NCBI RefSeq assembly: GCF_000369065.1
Contig: NZ_KB849808.1
Location: 1-54,965 of the forward strand
DNA from: Acinetobacter haemolyticus CIP 64.3 = MTCC 9819
GTDB lineage: Bacteria > Pseudomonadota > Gammaproteobacteria > Pseudomonadales > Moraxellaceae
Length of the DNA stretch: 54,965 nt
Direction of reading: 5' to 3'
Notes under the pieces: generated by a model
Told to the model about the DNA's origin: nothing
The model's database searches: none
What the model saw: the letters and a program-made list of their open reading frames with translations, nothing else
Program-made: the position numbers and the translations under genes
In this document: piece after piece, positions 31,254-39,106 of the stretch
How the letters are laid out: every line of letters begins with the position of its first letter
How positions within the stretch are numbered: position 1 is the first letter of the stretch

Positions 31254-31345
31254 TTACTTTTCAGGGATGAAAAGTAACAAAAATCCTTTGTTGGACTGAT
31301 GGTATATCCCTATACCACAGTCCAACGGGCGGCATCCATGCCGCC
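31254..31345. repeat. Triple-hairpin intergenic repeat
   Basis: Three perfect or near-perfect hairpins follow one another: TTACTTTTCA/TGAAAAGTAA (31254-31277), GTTGGACTG-GGTATA/TATACC-CAGTCCAAC (31290-31326) and GGCGGCAT/ATGCCGCC (31328-31345). The arrangement suggests a mobile REP-like element between convergent SDR and mpl genes. No second copy was seen in this window. It may also act as a terminator for the upstream operon. Confidence 0.7.
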
Positions 31346-31403
31346 TTTCACGATAGTGAATACCGTGACAAAATTAGATGATTAAAATAGGCTATTGGCT
31401 AAA

Positions 31404-32765
31404 TTACGACAAAGCCGTAATCAATTTTTGGTGTAAACCACCAAAACCACCATTGGACATGATCACCACTGCATCGCCCTCACCTGCTTCATTGACCACA
31501 CGGGCAATGATCTCATCCAAAGAACGACTCACTTCAGCTTTGTTTGATGAAGCTGCAATCACAGGTTGTAAATCCCAATCTAAACCTTCTGGTTGATACC
31601 AAATCACTTCATCGGCCAAACGCGCAGAATGTGCCAAACCATCTTTATGGCTGCCCATACGCATGGTATTTGAGCGTGGTTCAATGATTGCCCATAATTT
31701 ACGTTCGCCTAAACGTTTACGTGCACCATCCAAAGTCGTTTCAATCGCCGTTGGATGATGGGCGAAGTCATCATAGACTTCGATGCCACGGACTGTACCT
31801 AAAAGCTCCATACGGCGTTTCACACCACCGAAGTTAGATAATGCTTCACAGGCTTGTTCAATGCTGACACCGACATGTTGTGCAGCAGCAATGGTTGCCA
31901 AAGCATTGGCAACGCTATGCTGTCCAGTCATGCTCCATTTCACTTCCCCGATCACTTTGCCATTTTCAAGAACTTTAAAATGGCTGCCATCGGCACTGAT
32001 CAGTTCAGCAGATAAAGCGGCTTGGTCATTTGGCTCAAGACTGGTACGAACCACAGGTGTCCAGCAGCCTTGTTCTAAGACTTCATCAATATTGGTCTCA
32101 GTAATTGGAGCAATAATACGACCTTCACTTGGAATGGTACGCACTAAATGATGGAACTGTTTTTGAATCGCAGCAAGGTCATCAAAAATGTCGGCATGAT
32201 CAAATTCAAGATTATTTAAAATCGCGGTCTTTGGATGGTAATGGACGAACTTAGAACGCTTATCGAAGAAAGCAGAATCATATTCATCAGCTTCCACACA
32301 GAAATATTTGCCACCACCTAAACGTGCGCTTTCGCTAAAACCAAGTGGTACGCCACCGATCAAGAAGCCAGGGTTTAAACCTGCTTGATCCAATACCCAA
32401 GCCAGCATAGTCGTAGTAGTGGTTTTACCATGTGTACCTGCAACACCTAATACATGTTTGCCTTGTAATACATGATCAGCTAAGAATTGTGGACCAGAAA
32501 TATAAGGAAGACCTTCATTCAGCATATATTCAATCGCATCAATGCCACGTTTCATGGCGTTGCCAACGATGACAAGATCAGGATGTGGTTGTAAATGGCT
32601 ACGGTCATAGCCTTGCATCAACTCAATACCTGCATTTTCGAGTTGCGTCGACATCGGTGGATAAACATTGGCATCTGAACCTGTGACTTTATGTCCTAAA
32701 TCTCGTGCTAATAGAGCCAAAGACCCCATAAAAGTGCCACAAATACCCAAAATATGCAGATGCAT
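31404..32765 (-). CDS. mpl: UDP-N-acetylmuramate:L-Ala-gamma-D-Glu-meso-DAP ligase
   Basis: Murein tripeptide ligase that reuses wall tripeptide by joining it to UDP-MurNAc. The 453-residue protein has the Mur ligase ATP loop GVAGTHGKTTTTTMLAW near residues 107-123. It also has EADEYDSAFFDKRSKF and the Mpl-typical HLHILGICGTFMGSLALLARDLGH N-terminus. The C-terminal VVIMSNGGFGGLHQKL is also Mpl-specific. Length and order exclude MurC. The start at 32765 follows GAGAGAAG. Together with anmK and mltB it fits peptidoglycan recycling. Confidence 0.95.
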   Translation of the reverse strand: MHLHILGICGTFMGSLALLARDLGHKVTGSDANVYPPMSTQLENAGIELMQGYDRSHLQPHPDLVIVGNAMKRGIDAIEYMLNEGLPYISGPQFLADHVLQGKHVLGVAGTHGKTTTTTMLAWVLDQAGLNPGFLIGGVPLGFSESARLGGGKYFCVEADEYDSAFFDKRSKFVHYHPKTAILNNLEFDHADIFDDLAAIQKQFHHLVRTIPSEGRIIAPITETNIDEVLEQGCWTPVVRTSLEPNDQAALSAELISADGSHFKVLENGKVIGEVKWSMTGQHSVANALATIAAAQHVGVSIEQACEALSNFGGVKRRMELLGTVRGIEVYDDFAHHPTAIETTLDGARKRLGERKLWAIIEPRSNTMRMGSHKDGLAHSARLADEVIWYQPEGLDWDLQPVIAASSNKAEVSRSLDEIIARVVNEAGEGDAVVIMSNGGFGGLHQKLITALS

Positions 32766-32900
32766 CGTGCTTCTCTCTTATTCAATCACGTAATAAACGT
32801 GTGTAATGCAATTAAAAATTTGCTTGAAAAGATAGCAAGGCTGTTATGGAAAAGATAGTCAAAATTCGTTGTTGTTTACTTAAAATTAAAGCCAGAAATG

Positions 32901-33429
32901 TTAAGATTTCAGCGTTACCGTTGCAAAAAAATAGACACTATCCTCTTCACCGTTTTGCATAAATTTAACAACTTTATTCAATGGGAATATAAAACTTTCA
33001 CCATCCGTAAGTACAGCGGCAAGTTCAATTGAATGGGCTTTTTCTTTAAAAAAAATCAGGATTTATTTCTTTTGCTGTCTCATAGTCGACCCAATACCAC
33101 TTTCTATTTTTATCATTTTTTCTTATTACTTCCCCGACATAAGCTCCTGTGCGTAAAATCGTCTTAAATCTTTGATCATCTGAGGTTTGATCTAAATTGG
33201 TCTTTCTTAAATCAGATAAATAAGTATCAATCAGTTTTAAGCTTTCAATAGAATAGTCTAGTTTTTTAGGGTTTAAAGTCTCAAACTGATATACAGGGTC
33301 ATTTTTTTCACTATAAAACATGTCTGCTAAATCTGATAGCGCCTCATTTTGATTGTCGAGATCTAATTCTACTGAATGACTTATACTGATTGAGAAGCAC
33401 AAAATAGTCGTTAAAAATAATTGTTTCAT
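32901..33429 (-). pseudogene. Frameshifted secreted protein gene, DUF3806-like
   Basis: The first frame (33429 to 33046) gives 127 residues: a signal peptide (MKQLFLTTILCFSISISHS), then an acidic domain with GAYVGEVIRKN and WYWVDYETAKEINPDFF, stopping right after a run of eight T at 33048-33055 on the minus strand. Shifting frame by one base at that run reads on for 48 more residues (KEKAHSIELAAVL, FIFPLNKVVKF, MQNGEEDSVYFFATV) to a TAA at 32901-32903. The two halves together resemble a DUF3806-like protein of about 175 residues. So the gene is interrupted by a one-base change in a homopolymer. This could be true inactivation, phase variation, slippage rescue or a sequencing error. Confidence 0.75.
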
Positions 33430-33509
33430 AGCATTCTTAATTTTTTCAAACTCTATCCAAAAACTGATTTTAATATAAAATTATTGCAAAATTTTTAGAG
33501 TAAATACAA

Positions 33510-33860
33510 TTGAGCCCTACTCTTTTAGCGCTGTGTTTATTGGTTATTTCCAATTGTTTTATGACCTTGGCATGGTATGGTCATTTGAAATATTTACATG
33601 ATGCTCCGATTTGGCAAGCAATTTTATTGAGTTGGTGTATTGCCCTACTCGAATACAGTTTTATGATTCCAGCGACCAAACTATTGAGTCAACATGGCTG
33701 GGGTCTGGGGCAAATGAAAATTACTCAGGAAGTGGTGACCTTGCTGGTGTTTGTCCCATTTTTACTATTTATGTTTAAACAGCCTTTTAAGTTAGATTAT
33801 GTTTGGGCGATGCTCTGTTTATTGGGCTGCGTCTATTTTGTTTTCCGCAATCACAGCTAA
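33510..33860 (+). CDS. DMT-type small membrane protein, DUF486 family
   Basis: 116-residue inner-membrane protein with four hydrophobic segments: LLALCLLVISNCFMTLAWYGHL, AILLSWCIALLEYSFMIPA, VVTLLVFVPFLLFMF and VWAMLCLLGCVYFVF. The motif FMTLAWYGHLKY and the ALLEYSFMIPATKL segment are DUF486 hallmarks. The family is related to small drug/metabolite transporters but has no known substrate. It needs the TTG start at 33510; no ATG gives the full first helix. The ribosome-binding site is weak (AGAG). Confidence 0.85.
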   Translation: MSPTLLALCLLVISNCFMTLAWYGHLKYLHDAPIWQAILLSWCIALLEYSFMIPATKLLSQHGWGLGQMKITQEVVTLLVFVPFLLFMFKQPFKLDYVWAMLCLLGCVYFVFRNHS

Positions 33861-33891
33861 TTTTTCTGCGATCAGTTCAAGCGTTCTGTAG

Positions 33892-33920
33892 TTGGGGATG
33901 CTTGAAAAAACCGCTATAAT
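33892..33920 (+). promoter_or_regulatory. purE promoter
   Basis: -35 TTGGGG (33892-33897), 17-bp spacer, -10 TATAAT (33915-33920), about 77 bases before the purE start. Confidence 0.6.
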
Positions 33921-33997
33921 ATCTGCCAATTTATTCCTTTGTGTTTGGCGTAAGTCGAGACACTGCCCTCTTTTTTTATCAAGTTTTGGAAAAGCCA

Positions 33998-34510
33998 ATG
34001 AATGCGGTCGCAACAGATAGCCAACCTTTAGTCGGGATTATCATGGGTTCTCAATCAGATTGGGCAACACTTGAACATACCGCTAACATGCTCAAACAAT
34101 TGGGTGTGCCTTTTGAAGCTGAAGTGGTTTCTGCGCACCGTACACCAGATCGTTTATTTGAATATGCTGAAACAGCACGTGATCGTGGTATCCAAGTGAT
34201 TATTGCAGGTGCTGGTGGTGCGGCACATTTACCAGGAATGTGTGCAGCAAAAACTGATTTGCCTGTGCTGGGTGTACCTGTTAAATCTTCGATTTTAAAT
34301 GGTGTAGATTCATTACTTTCGATTGTACAAATGCCTGCAGGTATTGCAGTAGGTACATTGGCGATTGGTCAAGCGGGTGCAACCAATGCAGCCATCATGG
34401 CAGCGCAAATTCTGGGTTTAACACGTCCTGAGATCGCAAAAAATGTTGCGGATTTCCGTACTGCGCAAACTGAGAAAGTGTCGAGCAAAAATATCCCTGG
34501 TCATGAATGA
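33998..34510 (+). CDS. purE: N5-carboxyaminoimidazole ribonucleotide mutase
   Basis: Purine biosynthesis: converts N5-CAIR to CAIR, working after PurK. The 170-residue protein has [14 protein letters not shown], the conserved [29 protein letters not shown] and [22 protein letters not shown], all PurE class I motifs. The start at 33998 (MNAVATDSQ) gives the family length; the upstream in-frame extension of 19 codons lies in the leader. It is followed 69 bases later by purK. Confidence 0.96.
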   Translation: MNAVATDSQPLVGIIMGSQSDWATLEHTANMLKQLGVPFEAEVVSAHRTPDRLFEYAETARDRGIQVIIAGAGGAAHLPGMCAAKTDLPVLGVPVKSSILNGVDSLLSIVQMPAGIAVGTLAIGQAGATNAAIMAAQILGLTRPEIAKNVADFRTAQTEKVSSKNIPGHE

Positions 34511-34579
34511 GGATAAGCAAAGCAACGCTTTGCCCGAATGCAAGGCGAAGACTTTGTCTGAGCAAGTAGAGTCATATAA

Positions 34580-35701
34580 ATGAATAAAACCATCGGTATT
34601 TTTGGTGGCGGACAACTTGGACGCATGATGGCGCAAGCAGCTCTGCCACTGAATATTCAATGTAGCTTTTTTGAAGCAGAAACGGATTGCCCAGCGGCGA
34701 TTTTAGGTCCAGTCTTTTCAAGTAAAAATGAGCATGCCTTGCAGGATTTTATTGCCAGTGCAGATGTATTTAGCCTTGAATTTGAAAATACGCCTGTTGC
34801 GGATGTGGACGTCTTGACACAAACCAAAACTTTACACCCTCCTCGCCTTGCTTTAGCAACAGCGCAGAATCGTTTGGCTGAAAAATCCTTATTTGATGAA
34901 TTAGGTATTCCTGTTGCGCCGTATCGTGCAGTAGATAGCTTAGACAGCTTAAAACAAGCAGTAACTGATCTAGGTTTGCCAATCGTTTTAAAAACCGTAA
35001 CTGGTGGCTACGATGGTAAAGGTCAATTTGTTCTACGTTCAGAAGATCAGATTGATACCGCTTGGGCTGAGCTTGGACCTGCGAAAAGCTTAATCGCTGA
35101 AAGTTTTGTGAAATTCAGTCGTGAAGTATCCATTATTGCGGTACGTGGTCAAGATGGTGATGTCAAAACATGGGCATTGGCAGAAAACCACCATCACAAT
35201 GGTATTTTGTCGCACTCGATTGTTCCTGCGCCAAATAGCACCGATTTACAACCTGTTGCACAAGACTACATCACACGTTTGTTGAATCATCTCAATTATG
35301 TAGGTGTATTGACGCTTGAATTGTTTGTGACAGAACAAGGTTTATATGCCAATGAAATGGCATGTCGTGTCCACAACTCTGGTCACTGGTCGATTGAAGG
35401 TGCAATTTGCTCGCAATTTGAAAACCATATTCGTGCAGTTGCAGGCTTGCCACTCGGTGCAACTGATGTGGTGCGTCCGACAGTCATGGTAAATATTATT
35501 GGGCAACATCCAAAATCGGAGGATGTTTTAGCACTCAAAGGTGCACATTTGCATCTATATAATAAATCTGAACGTGAAGGTCGTAAGTTAGGGCATATTA
35601 CATTGATGCCGAATAATCGTGATGAGTTAACGTCATTGTGTCGTCAACTTGCTCAAATTTTACCTGTGCCATTGGCATTAACAGATGAGATGACCATCTA
35701 A
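34580..35701 (+). CDS. purK: N5-carboxyaminoimidazole ribonucleotide synthase
   Basis: ATP-grasp enzyme that makes N5-CAIR from AIR and bicarbonate. The 373-residue protein begins IGIFGGGQLGRMMAQAALPL, then has the ATP-grasp segments GLPIVLKTVTGGYDGKGQFV and AESFVKFSREVSIIAVR. The active-site block NEMACRVHNSGHWSIEGAICSQFENHIRAV is diagnostic for PurK. It shares a transcription unit with purE; the gap holds a small hairpin (GCAAAGCAACGCTTTGC). A DnaA box starts one base after its stop codon. Confidence 0.96.
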   Translation: MNKTIGIFGGGQLGRMMAQAALPLNIQCSFFEAETDCPAAILGPVFSSKNEHALQDFIASADVFSLEFENTPVADVDVLTQTKTLHPPRLALATAQNRLAEKSLFDELGIPVAPYRAVDSLDSLKQAVTDLGLPIVLKTVTGGYDGKGQFVLRSEDQIDTAWAELGPAKSLIAESFVKFSREVSIIAVRGQDGDVKTWALAENHHHNGILSHSIVPAPNSTDLQPVAQDYITRLLNHLNYVGVLTLELFVTEQGLYANEMACRVHNSGHWSIEGAICSQFENHIRAVAGLPLGATDVVRPTVMVNIIGQHPKSEDVLALKGAHLHLYNKSEREGRKLGHITLMPNNRDELTSLCRQLAQILPVPLALTDEMTI

Positions 35702-35702
35702 C

Positions 35703-35940
35703 TTATCCACAGAACATCAAAAGCGATCTTCGGATCGCTTTTTTTATCACTTTAAATTCATAAAATAAAAGATATAGTAAAAAGAGGTTGTGGATAACTT
35801 TTCTTTAAACTTTGAATTTAAATATTGTCTCTTTATTTTGAATTTAAAACTTTGATTTGGGTGTGTGTTATTTTAAATTCAAAAAATCAAAGCGTTTTAA
35901 ATTTAAAAGTTTGAAGGAGGTTGAGTTTTGAATTTAAAGT
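35703..35940. repeat. DnaA boxes and A+T palindrome array, left half
   Basis: Two perfect DnaA boxes: TTATCCACA at 35703-35711 and TGTGGATAA at 35789-35797. Then come five copies of the 14-bp family TTTTRAATTYAAAA at 35811 (12 bp), 35836-35849, 35871-35884, 35895-35908 and 35926-35939, plus a partial one at 35751-35760. The terminator-like hairpin of purK (AAGCGATCTTCGGATCGCTT near 35721-35740) is embedded in it. The insertion sequence enters directly after the last copy. Confidence 0.85.
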
Positions 35941-36979
35941 GGTTTTGTTGCACAAAGATTTGAAATGCAAAGCGCCCCTAATTGAGCCAAATTTAAGGCG
36001 TAACTTGGGTAAGTGGTCGACCTAATTCCGTAAACCTGTTGAGGACTGCTACACGTGCATGAATTTCATTCACCTGACTAGGAAAGCTTCTTGCCATTAA
36101 TTTATCGCCTAATAATTTAATGCAATGCATCTTGGTTTCCACCAAACTTCGTCGATGATAGCCTGACCATTTTTTCCATAGTCTCCTGCCTAAACGTTTA
36201 ACTGTTCGAAGTAATTCATTTCGTTCTAGCGAGCTGATCTTTGTATCTTTCCATGGTTTCGCATTTTTTCTAGGTGGAATCACCGCATGCGCTTGCCGAT
36301 CTGCAATGACCTGACGGCATTGCTTGGTGTCATAAGCTCCATCGGTATAAACAGAGTCAATCTGCTCATCTTGTGGAATCTGATCGAGTAAATCACCAAG
36401 CACTTGTGAATCACTGACATTATTTGTAGTGAGTTGAATAGCGCGTATTTGAAGGGTTTCAGCATCTATACCAATATGTAGTTTACGCCATTGGCGACGA
36501 TATTCAGGTCCATGTTTCTTGCGTTTCCATTCGCCCTCACCTAGAAACTTCATGCCTGTAGAGTCTATGAGTAGATGCAGCCCATCGCTACTTTTTTGGT
36601 AGCTGATTGCAATATCAATATGCTTTTGTCTTCTACAAAGCGTACTGTAATCTGGTGCGGTCCAATTTAATCCACAAAGTTTAATCAGACTTTGCACAAA
36701 GCCAGTGACCATACGTAAAGATAGACGGAATAAGGATTTAATCATTAAGCAGCATTGGATAGCTGCGTCGGAGTAGGTTTGATTTCGCCCTTGTTTGCCT
36801 TTTGATGGAGCATACCATTGCGTAGCAGGATCAAACCAAATGGCAATATTTCCGCGACTCATGAGTGCTCGGTTATATGCGGGCCAATTGGTTGTGCGGT
36901 AGATTTTGTGTGTAGGCTTCTTCATTTGAAAATTATATCGCTGAAAAAGCTTTTACAGATAGGTTTGTGCAACAAAGCC
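35941..36979 (-). mobile_element. IS5-family (IS903/IS17-like) insertion sequence
   Basis: A 1039-bp element with terminal inverted repeats GGTTTTGTTGCACAAA (left) and GGCTTTGTTGCACAAA (right, as reverse complement). It is flanked by a perfect 9-bp target duplication, ATTTAAAGT (35932-35940 and 36980-36988). The duplication size and ends fit the IS903 group of IS5. One complete transposase gene is inside. The clean duplication shows simple transposition, probably recent, into the A+T palindrome array between purK and mltB. Confidence 0.95.
35993..36925 (-). CDS. IS5-family transposase
   Basis: DDE transposase of 310 residues. It has the N-terminal NWPAYNRALMSRGNIAIWFD of the IS903/IS17 group, then LLIDSTGMKFLGEGEWKRKKHG (first Asp) and DSVYTDGAYDTKQCR (second Asp). 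The C-terminal YHRRSLVETKMHCIKLLGDKL carries the Glu. No frameshift or stop, so it may be active. The A+T-rich flanking spacer differs sharply in composition from it. Confidence 0.93.
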   Translation of the reverse strand: MKKPTHKIYRTTNWPAYNRALMSRGNIAIWFDPATQWYAPSKGKQGRNQTYSDAAIQCCLMIKSLFRLSLRMVTGFVQSLIKLCGLNWTAPDYSTLCRRQKHIDIAISYQKSSDGLHLLIDSTGMKFLGEGEWKRKKHGPEYRRQWRKLHIGIDAETLQIRAIQLTTNNVSDSQVLGDLLDQIPQDEQIDSVYTDGAYDTKQCRQVIADRQAHAVIPPRKNAKPWKDTKISSLERNELLRTVKRLGRRLWKKWSGYHRRSLVETKMHCIKLLGDKLMARSFPSQVNEIHARVAVLNRFTELGRPLTQVTP

Positions 36980-37281
36980 ATTTAAAGTTGTGGTTTGTGG
37001 GTATCTATTTGATCTGAAACAATAGAGTTTAAGTTTATTTCTTTATTTTTTATAAATGTATGGTGTGAAATGAATTTATAAGTGATTGCTATTTTTGAAT
37101 TCAAAACATAGGAGTTATCTATTTTTAAATTTAAAAGAAATGATGCTTTTGAATTTAAATCTTATGTTTTAAATTTAAAACTCAATTTTGAATTCAAAAA
37201 TTACGATTTCAAACGTTGTAACGTCAATGATCGTGTTATGTTAATCCTGAAATTTAAATTCAAAAATATGGTTTAGACATC
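36980..37281. repeat. A+T palindrome array, right half, upstream of mltB
   Basis: Continues the array cut by the insertion sequence. Exact copies of TTTTRAATTYAAAA or one-base variants are at 37093-37106, 37123-37136, 37147-37160, 37167-37180 and 37186-37199. A shorter copy TTTAAATTCAAAA lies at 37253-37265, ending 16 bases before the mltB start. A weak DnaA-box-like TGTGGGTAT lies at 36996-37004. The same 13-mer occurs at 16417-16429 in oriC. The mltB promoter must lie within or between these copies; I cannot place it. Confidence 0.85.
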
Positions 37282-38580
37282 ATGCACCGTTTTCCTCTTT
37301 TTCTAGGCACTGCCTTATTGACCTTATCTTATAACGCTCATGCTGAGTTGATTATCAATGGCGCAAAAGTTTCAACCACGACGACGACGCCTGCAGTAAG
37401 CAATACCAGTACATTTAGTCCAACACGTGATTTTCAAAGCTGTATAGCCGGTTTACGATCTCAAGCAATTGCATCTGGTGTTTCGGCTGCAAGTTTTGAT
37501 CGTTATACCCAAAATCTAAGTGCGGATTATTCAGTGATTGATCGTCTGAATTATCAGCCAGAGTTTTCTACACCGATTTGGGATTATTTATCAGGCTTGG
37601 TTGATAATGAGCGTGTACAAGCAGGACAACAAAAACTTGCGCAACATCGTGATGTGCTTAGACGTGTAGAACAAGCTTACGGCGTGCCTGCTGAAACGGT
37701 GGTTGCAGTTTGGGGTGTCGAAAGTAATTATGGTGATATTTCTGGTCGATATCCTTTATTACAGGCATTAGGTACATTGAGCTGTGAAGGTCGTCGTCAA
37801 AGTTATTTCCGTGGTGAATTTTTTGCCACTATGCGTATTTTGCAACGAGGTGATGTGACTCAAGATCAACTTTATGGTTCTTGGGCAGGAGCATTTGGTC
37901 ACACGCAATTTATGCCATCTACTTATGAACGTTTAGCCGTAGATTTTGACGGTGATGGTCGCCGTGATCTCGTATCGAGTATCCCAGATGCTTTGGCTTC
38001 GACAGCAAACTTTTTAAAACGTGCTGGATGGCAAACAGGTATGCCTTGGGGTTTTGAAGTGAAAATTCCACAAGGTATGTCAATTTCTGGCGAAAGTCGC
38101 CGCAATAAAAAATCACTTAATAATTGGATCGCACAGGGTGTAACACGTGCAGATGGAACAGCTTTGATCCAAGGCAATTTGACAGGCAGTACTCAAGCAG
38201 GTTTGATTTCACCTGCAGGTGCGAATGGTCCTTTATTTTTAGTGTTTAGAAATTTTGATGCGATATATAGCTATAACGCTGCTGAAAGCTATGGTTTGGC
38301 AATCGCACATTTGTCTGATCGTCTGCGTGGTGGAACACCATTTTTAACGGCATGGCCTACAGATGATGCGGGAACATCAAGAGCAGAACGCCGTGAAATT
38401 CAACAATTTTTGATTCAGCGTGGTCATGACATTGGTGCAGTGGATGGTTTGATTGGTGATAAAAGTCGCCAAGCCATTCGTCAAGAGCAAACTCGTTTGG
38501 GATTAAATCCAACAGGACGCGCAGGGCAGCAAATTTTACGTGCTTTCCGCCAAGAGCAAGCGCGTAAAATGATGCAATAA
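37282..38580 (+). CDS. Lytic murein transglycosylase, MltB family
   Basis: Periplasmic enzyme that cleaves peptidoglycan between MurNAc and GlcNAc, leaving anhydro-MurNAc. The 432-residue protein has a signal peptide (MHRFPLFLGTALLTLSYNAHA) with no lipobox, so soluble rather than lipid-anchored. The MltB/SLT domain has the catalytic VWGVESNYGDISGRYPLLQALGTLS near residue 155 and SWAGAFGHTQFMPSTYERLAVDFDGDG. A C-terminal peptidoglycan-binding domain (IQQFLIQRGHDIGAVDGLIGDKSRQAIR) completes it. Its product is recycled by AnmK. Its promoter region was probably altered by the upstream insertion sequence. Confidence 0.92.
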   Translation: MHRFPLFLGTALLTLSYNAHAELIINGAKVSTTTTTPAVSNTSTFSPTRDFQSCIAGLRSQAIASGVSAASFDRYTQNLSADYSVIDRLNYQPEFSTPIWDYLSGLVDNERVQAGQQKLAQHRDVLRRVEQAYGVPAETVVAVWGVESNYGDISGRYPLLQALGTLSCEGRRQSYFRGEFFATMRILQRGDVTQDQLYGSWAGAFGHTQFMPSTYERLAVDFDGDGRRDLVSSIPDALASTANFLKRAGWQTGMPWGFEVKIPQGMSISGESRRNKKSLNNWIAQGVTRADGTALIQGNLTGSTQAGLISPAGANGPLFLVFRNFDAIYSYNAAESYGLAIAHLSDRLRGGTPFLTAWPTDDAGTSRAERREIQQFLIQRGHDIGAVDGLIGDKSRQAIRQEQTRLGLNPTGRAGQQILRAFRQEQARKMMQ

Positions 38581-38592
38581 GCTAATCATGTG

Positions 38593-38622
38593 AAAAGGTC
38601 TGCCAAGTGCAGACCTTTTTTT
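38593..38622. terminator. Terminator between mltB and the 38.6-kb hypothetical gene
   Basis: Stem AAAAGGTCTGC / GCAGACCTTTT with a 5-base loop and T run, between converging genes. Confidence 0.9.
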
Positions 38623-38992
38623 ATGGCGCAGCGTCTAATTTGACGGCTTCTAAAATATCAAAAATAACCGCCGTAACATCTTGGCTTAGATCCCGATCAT
38701 TAAAAATTTCATAAGCCGTAATTGTGACATCAGTATCACTTGGCAGTTGTTTTTGTTCTTCTTCGATTAAATGTTCAATTGGAAGCAAGGTTTGTTTCAC
38801 TTCCAAATGTAAAATCTCGTCATAAGGCACATTTTCATCTTCTAATTCAACAATTTGTTCGTTGAAATAAGGAATCAAAATCGAATGAAGAAAGGGGCTA
38901 ATATCTTCAATATTTAGGATTTCGATATCACGAGTCTGCTCAATCGTACTGATGTGGTCGTTCACTTCAATGAGGATATGATAATAACTCAT
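38621..38992 (-). CDS. Hypothetical acidic protein
   Basis: A 123-residue cytoplasmic-looking protein rich in Glu, Asp and Ile, with no signal peptide or membrane segment. It begins MSYYHILIEVNDHIS; the ATG at 38992 has GGAG 7 bases upstream, so it is preferred to an in-frame ATG four codons earlier. I do not recognise the family; alternating hydrophobic and charged residues suggest a compact alpha/beta fold. It stands alone between mltB and the matrixin genes. Confidence 0.75.
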   Translation of the reverse strand: MSYYHILIEVNDHISTIEQTRDIEILNIEDISPFLHSILIPYFNEQIVELEDENVPYDEILHLEVKQTLLPIEHLIEEEQKQLPSDTDVTITAYEIFNDRDLSQDVTAVIFDILEAVKLDAAP

Positions 38993-39106
38993 GCTGATCT
39001 CCATTTAGATTAAAATGATGCTTTCACACCACAATAACATGAATAAATCAAAACAATCGACCCATTCTTGTTATCTCATAAAAACATCAGCTTAATCGAT
39101 TTATCT

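Noticed and set aside
36996..37004. TGTGGGTAT as a third DnaA box in the purK-mltB spacer
   Set aside because: Two mismatches to the consensus; counted only as a weak candidate.
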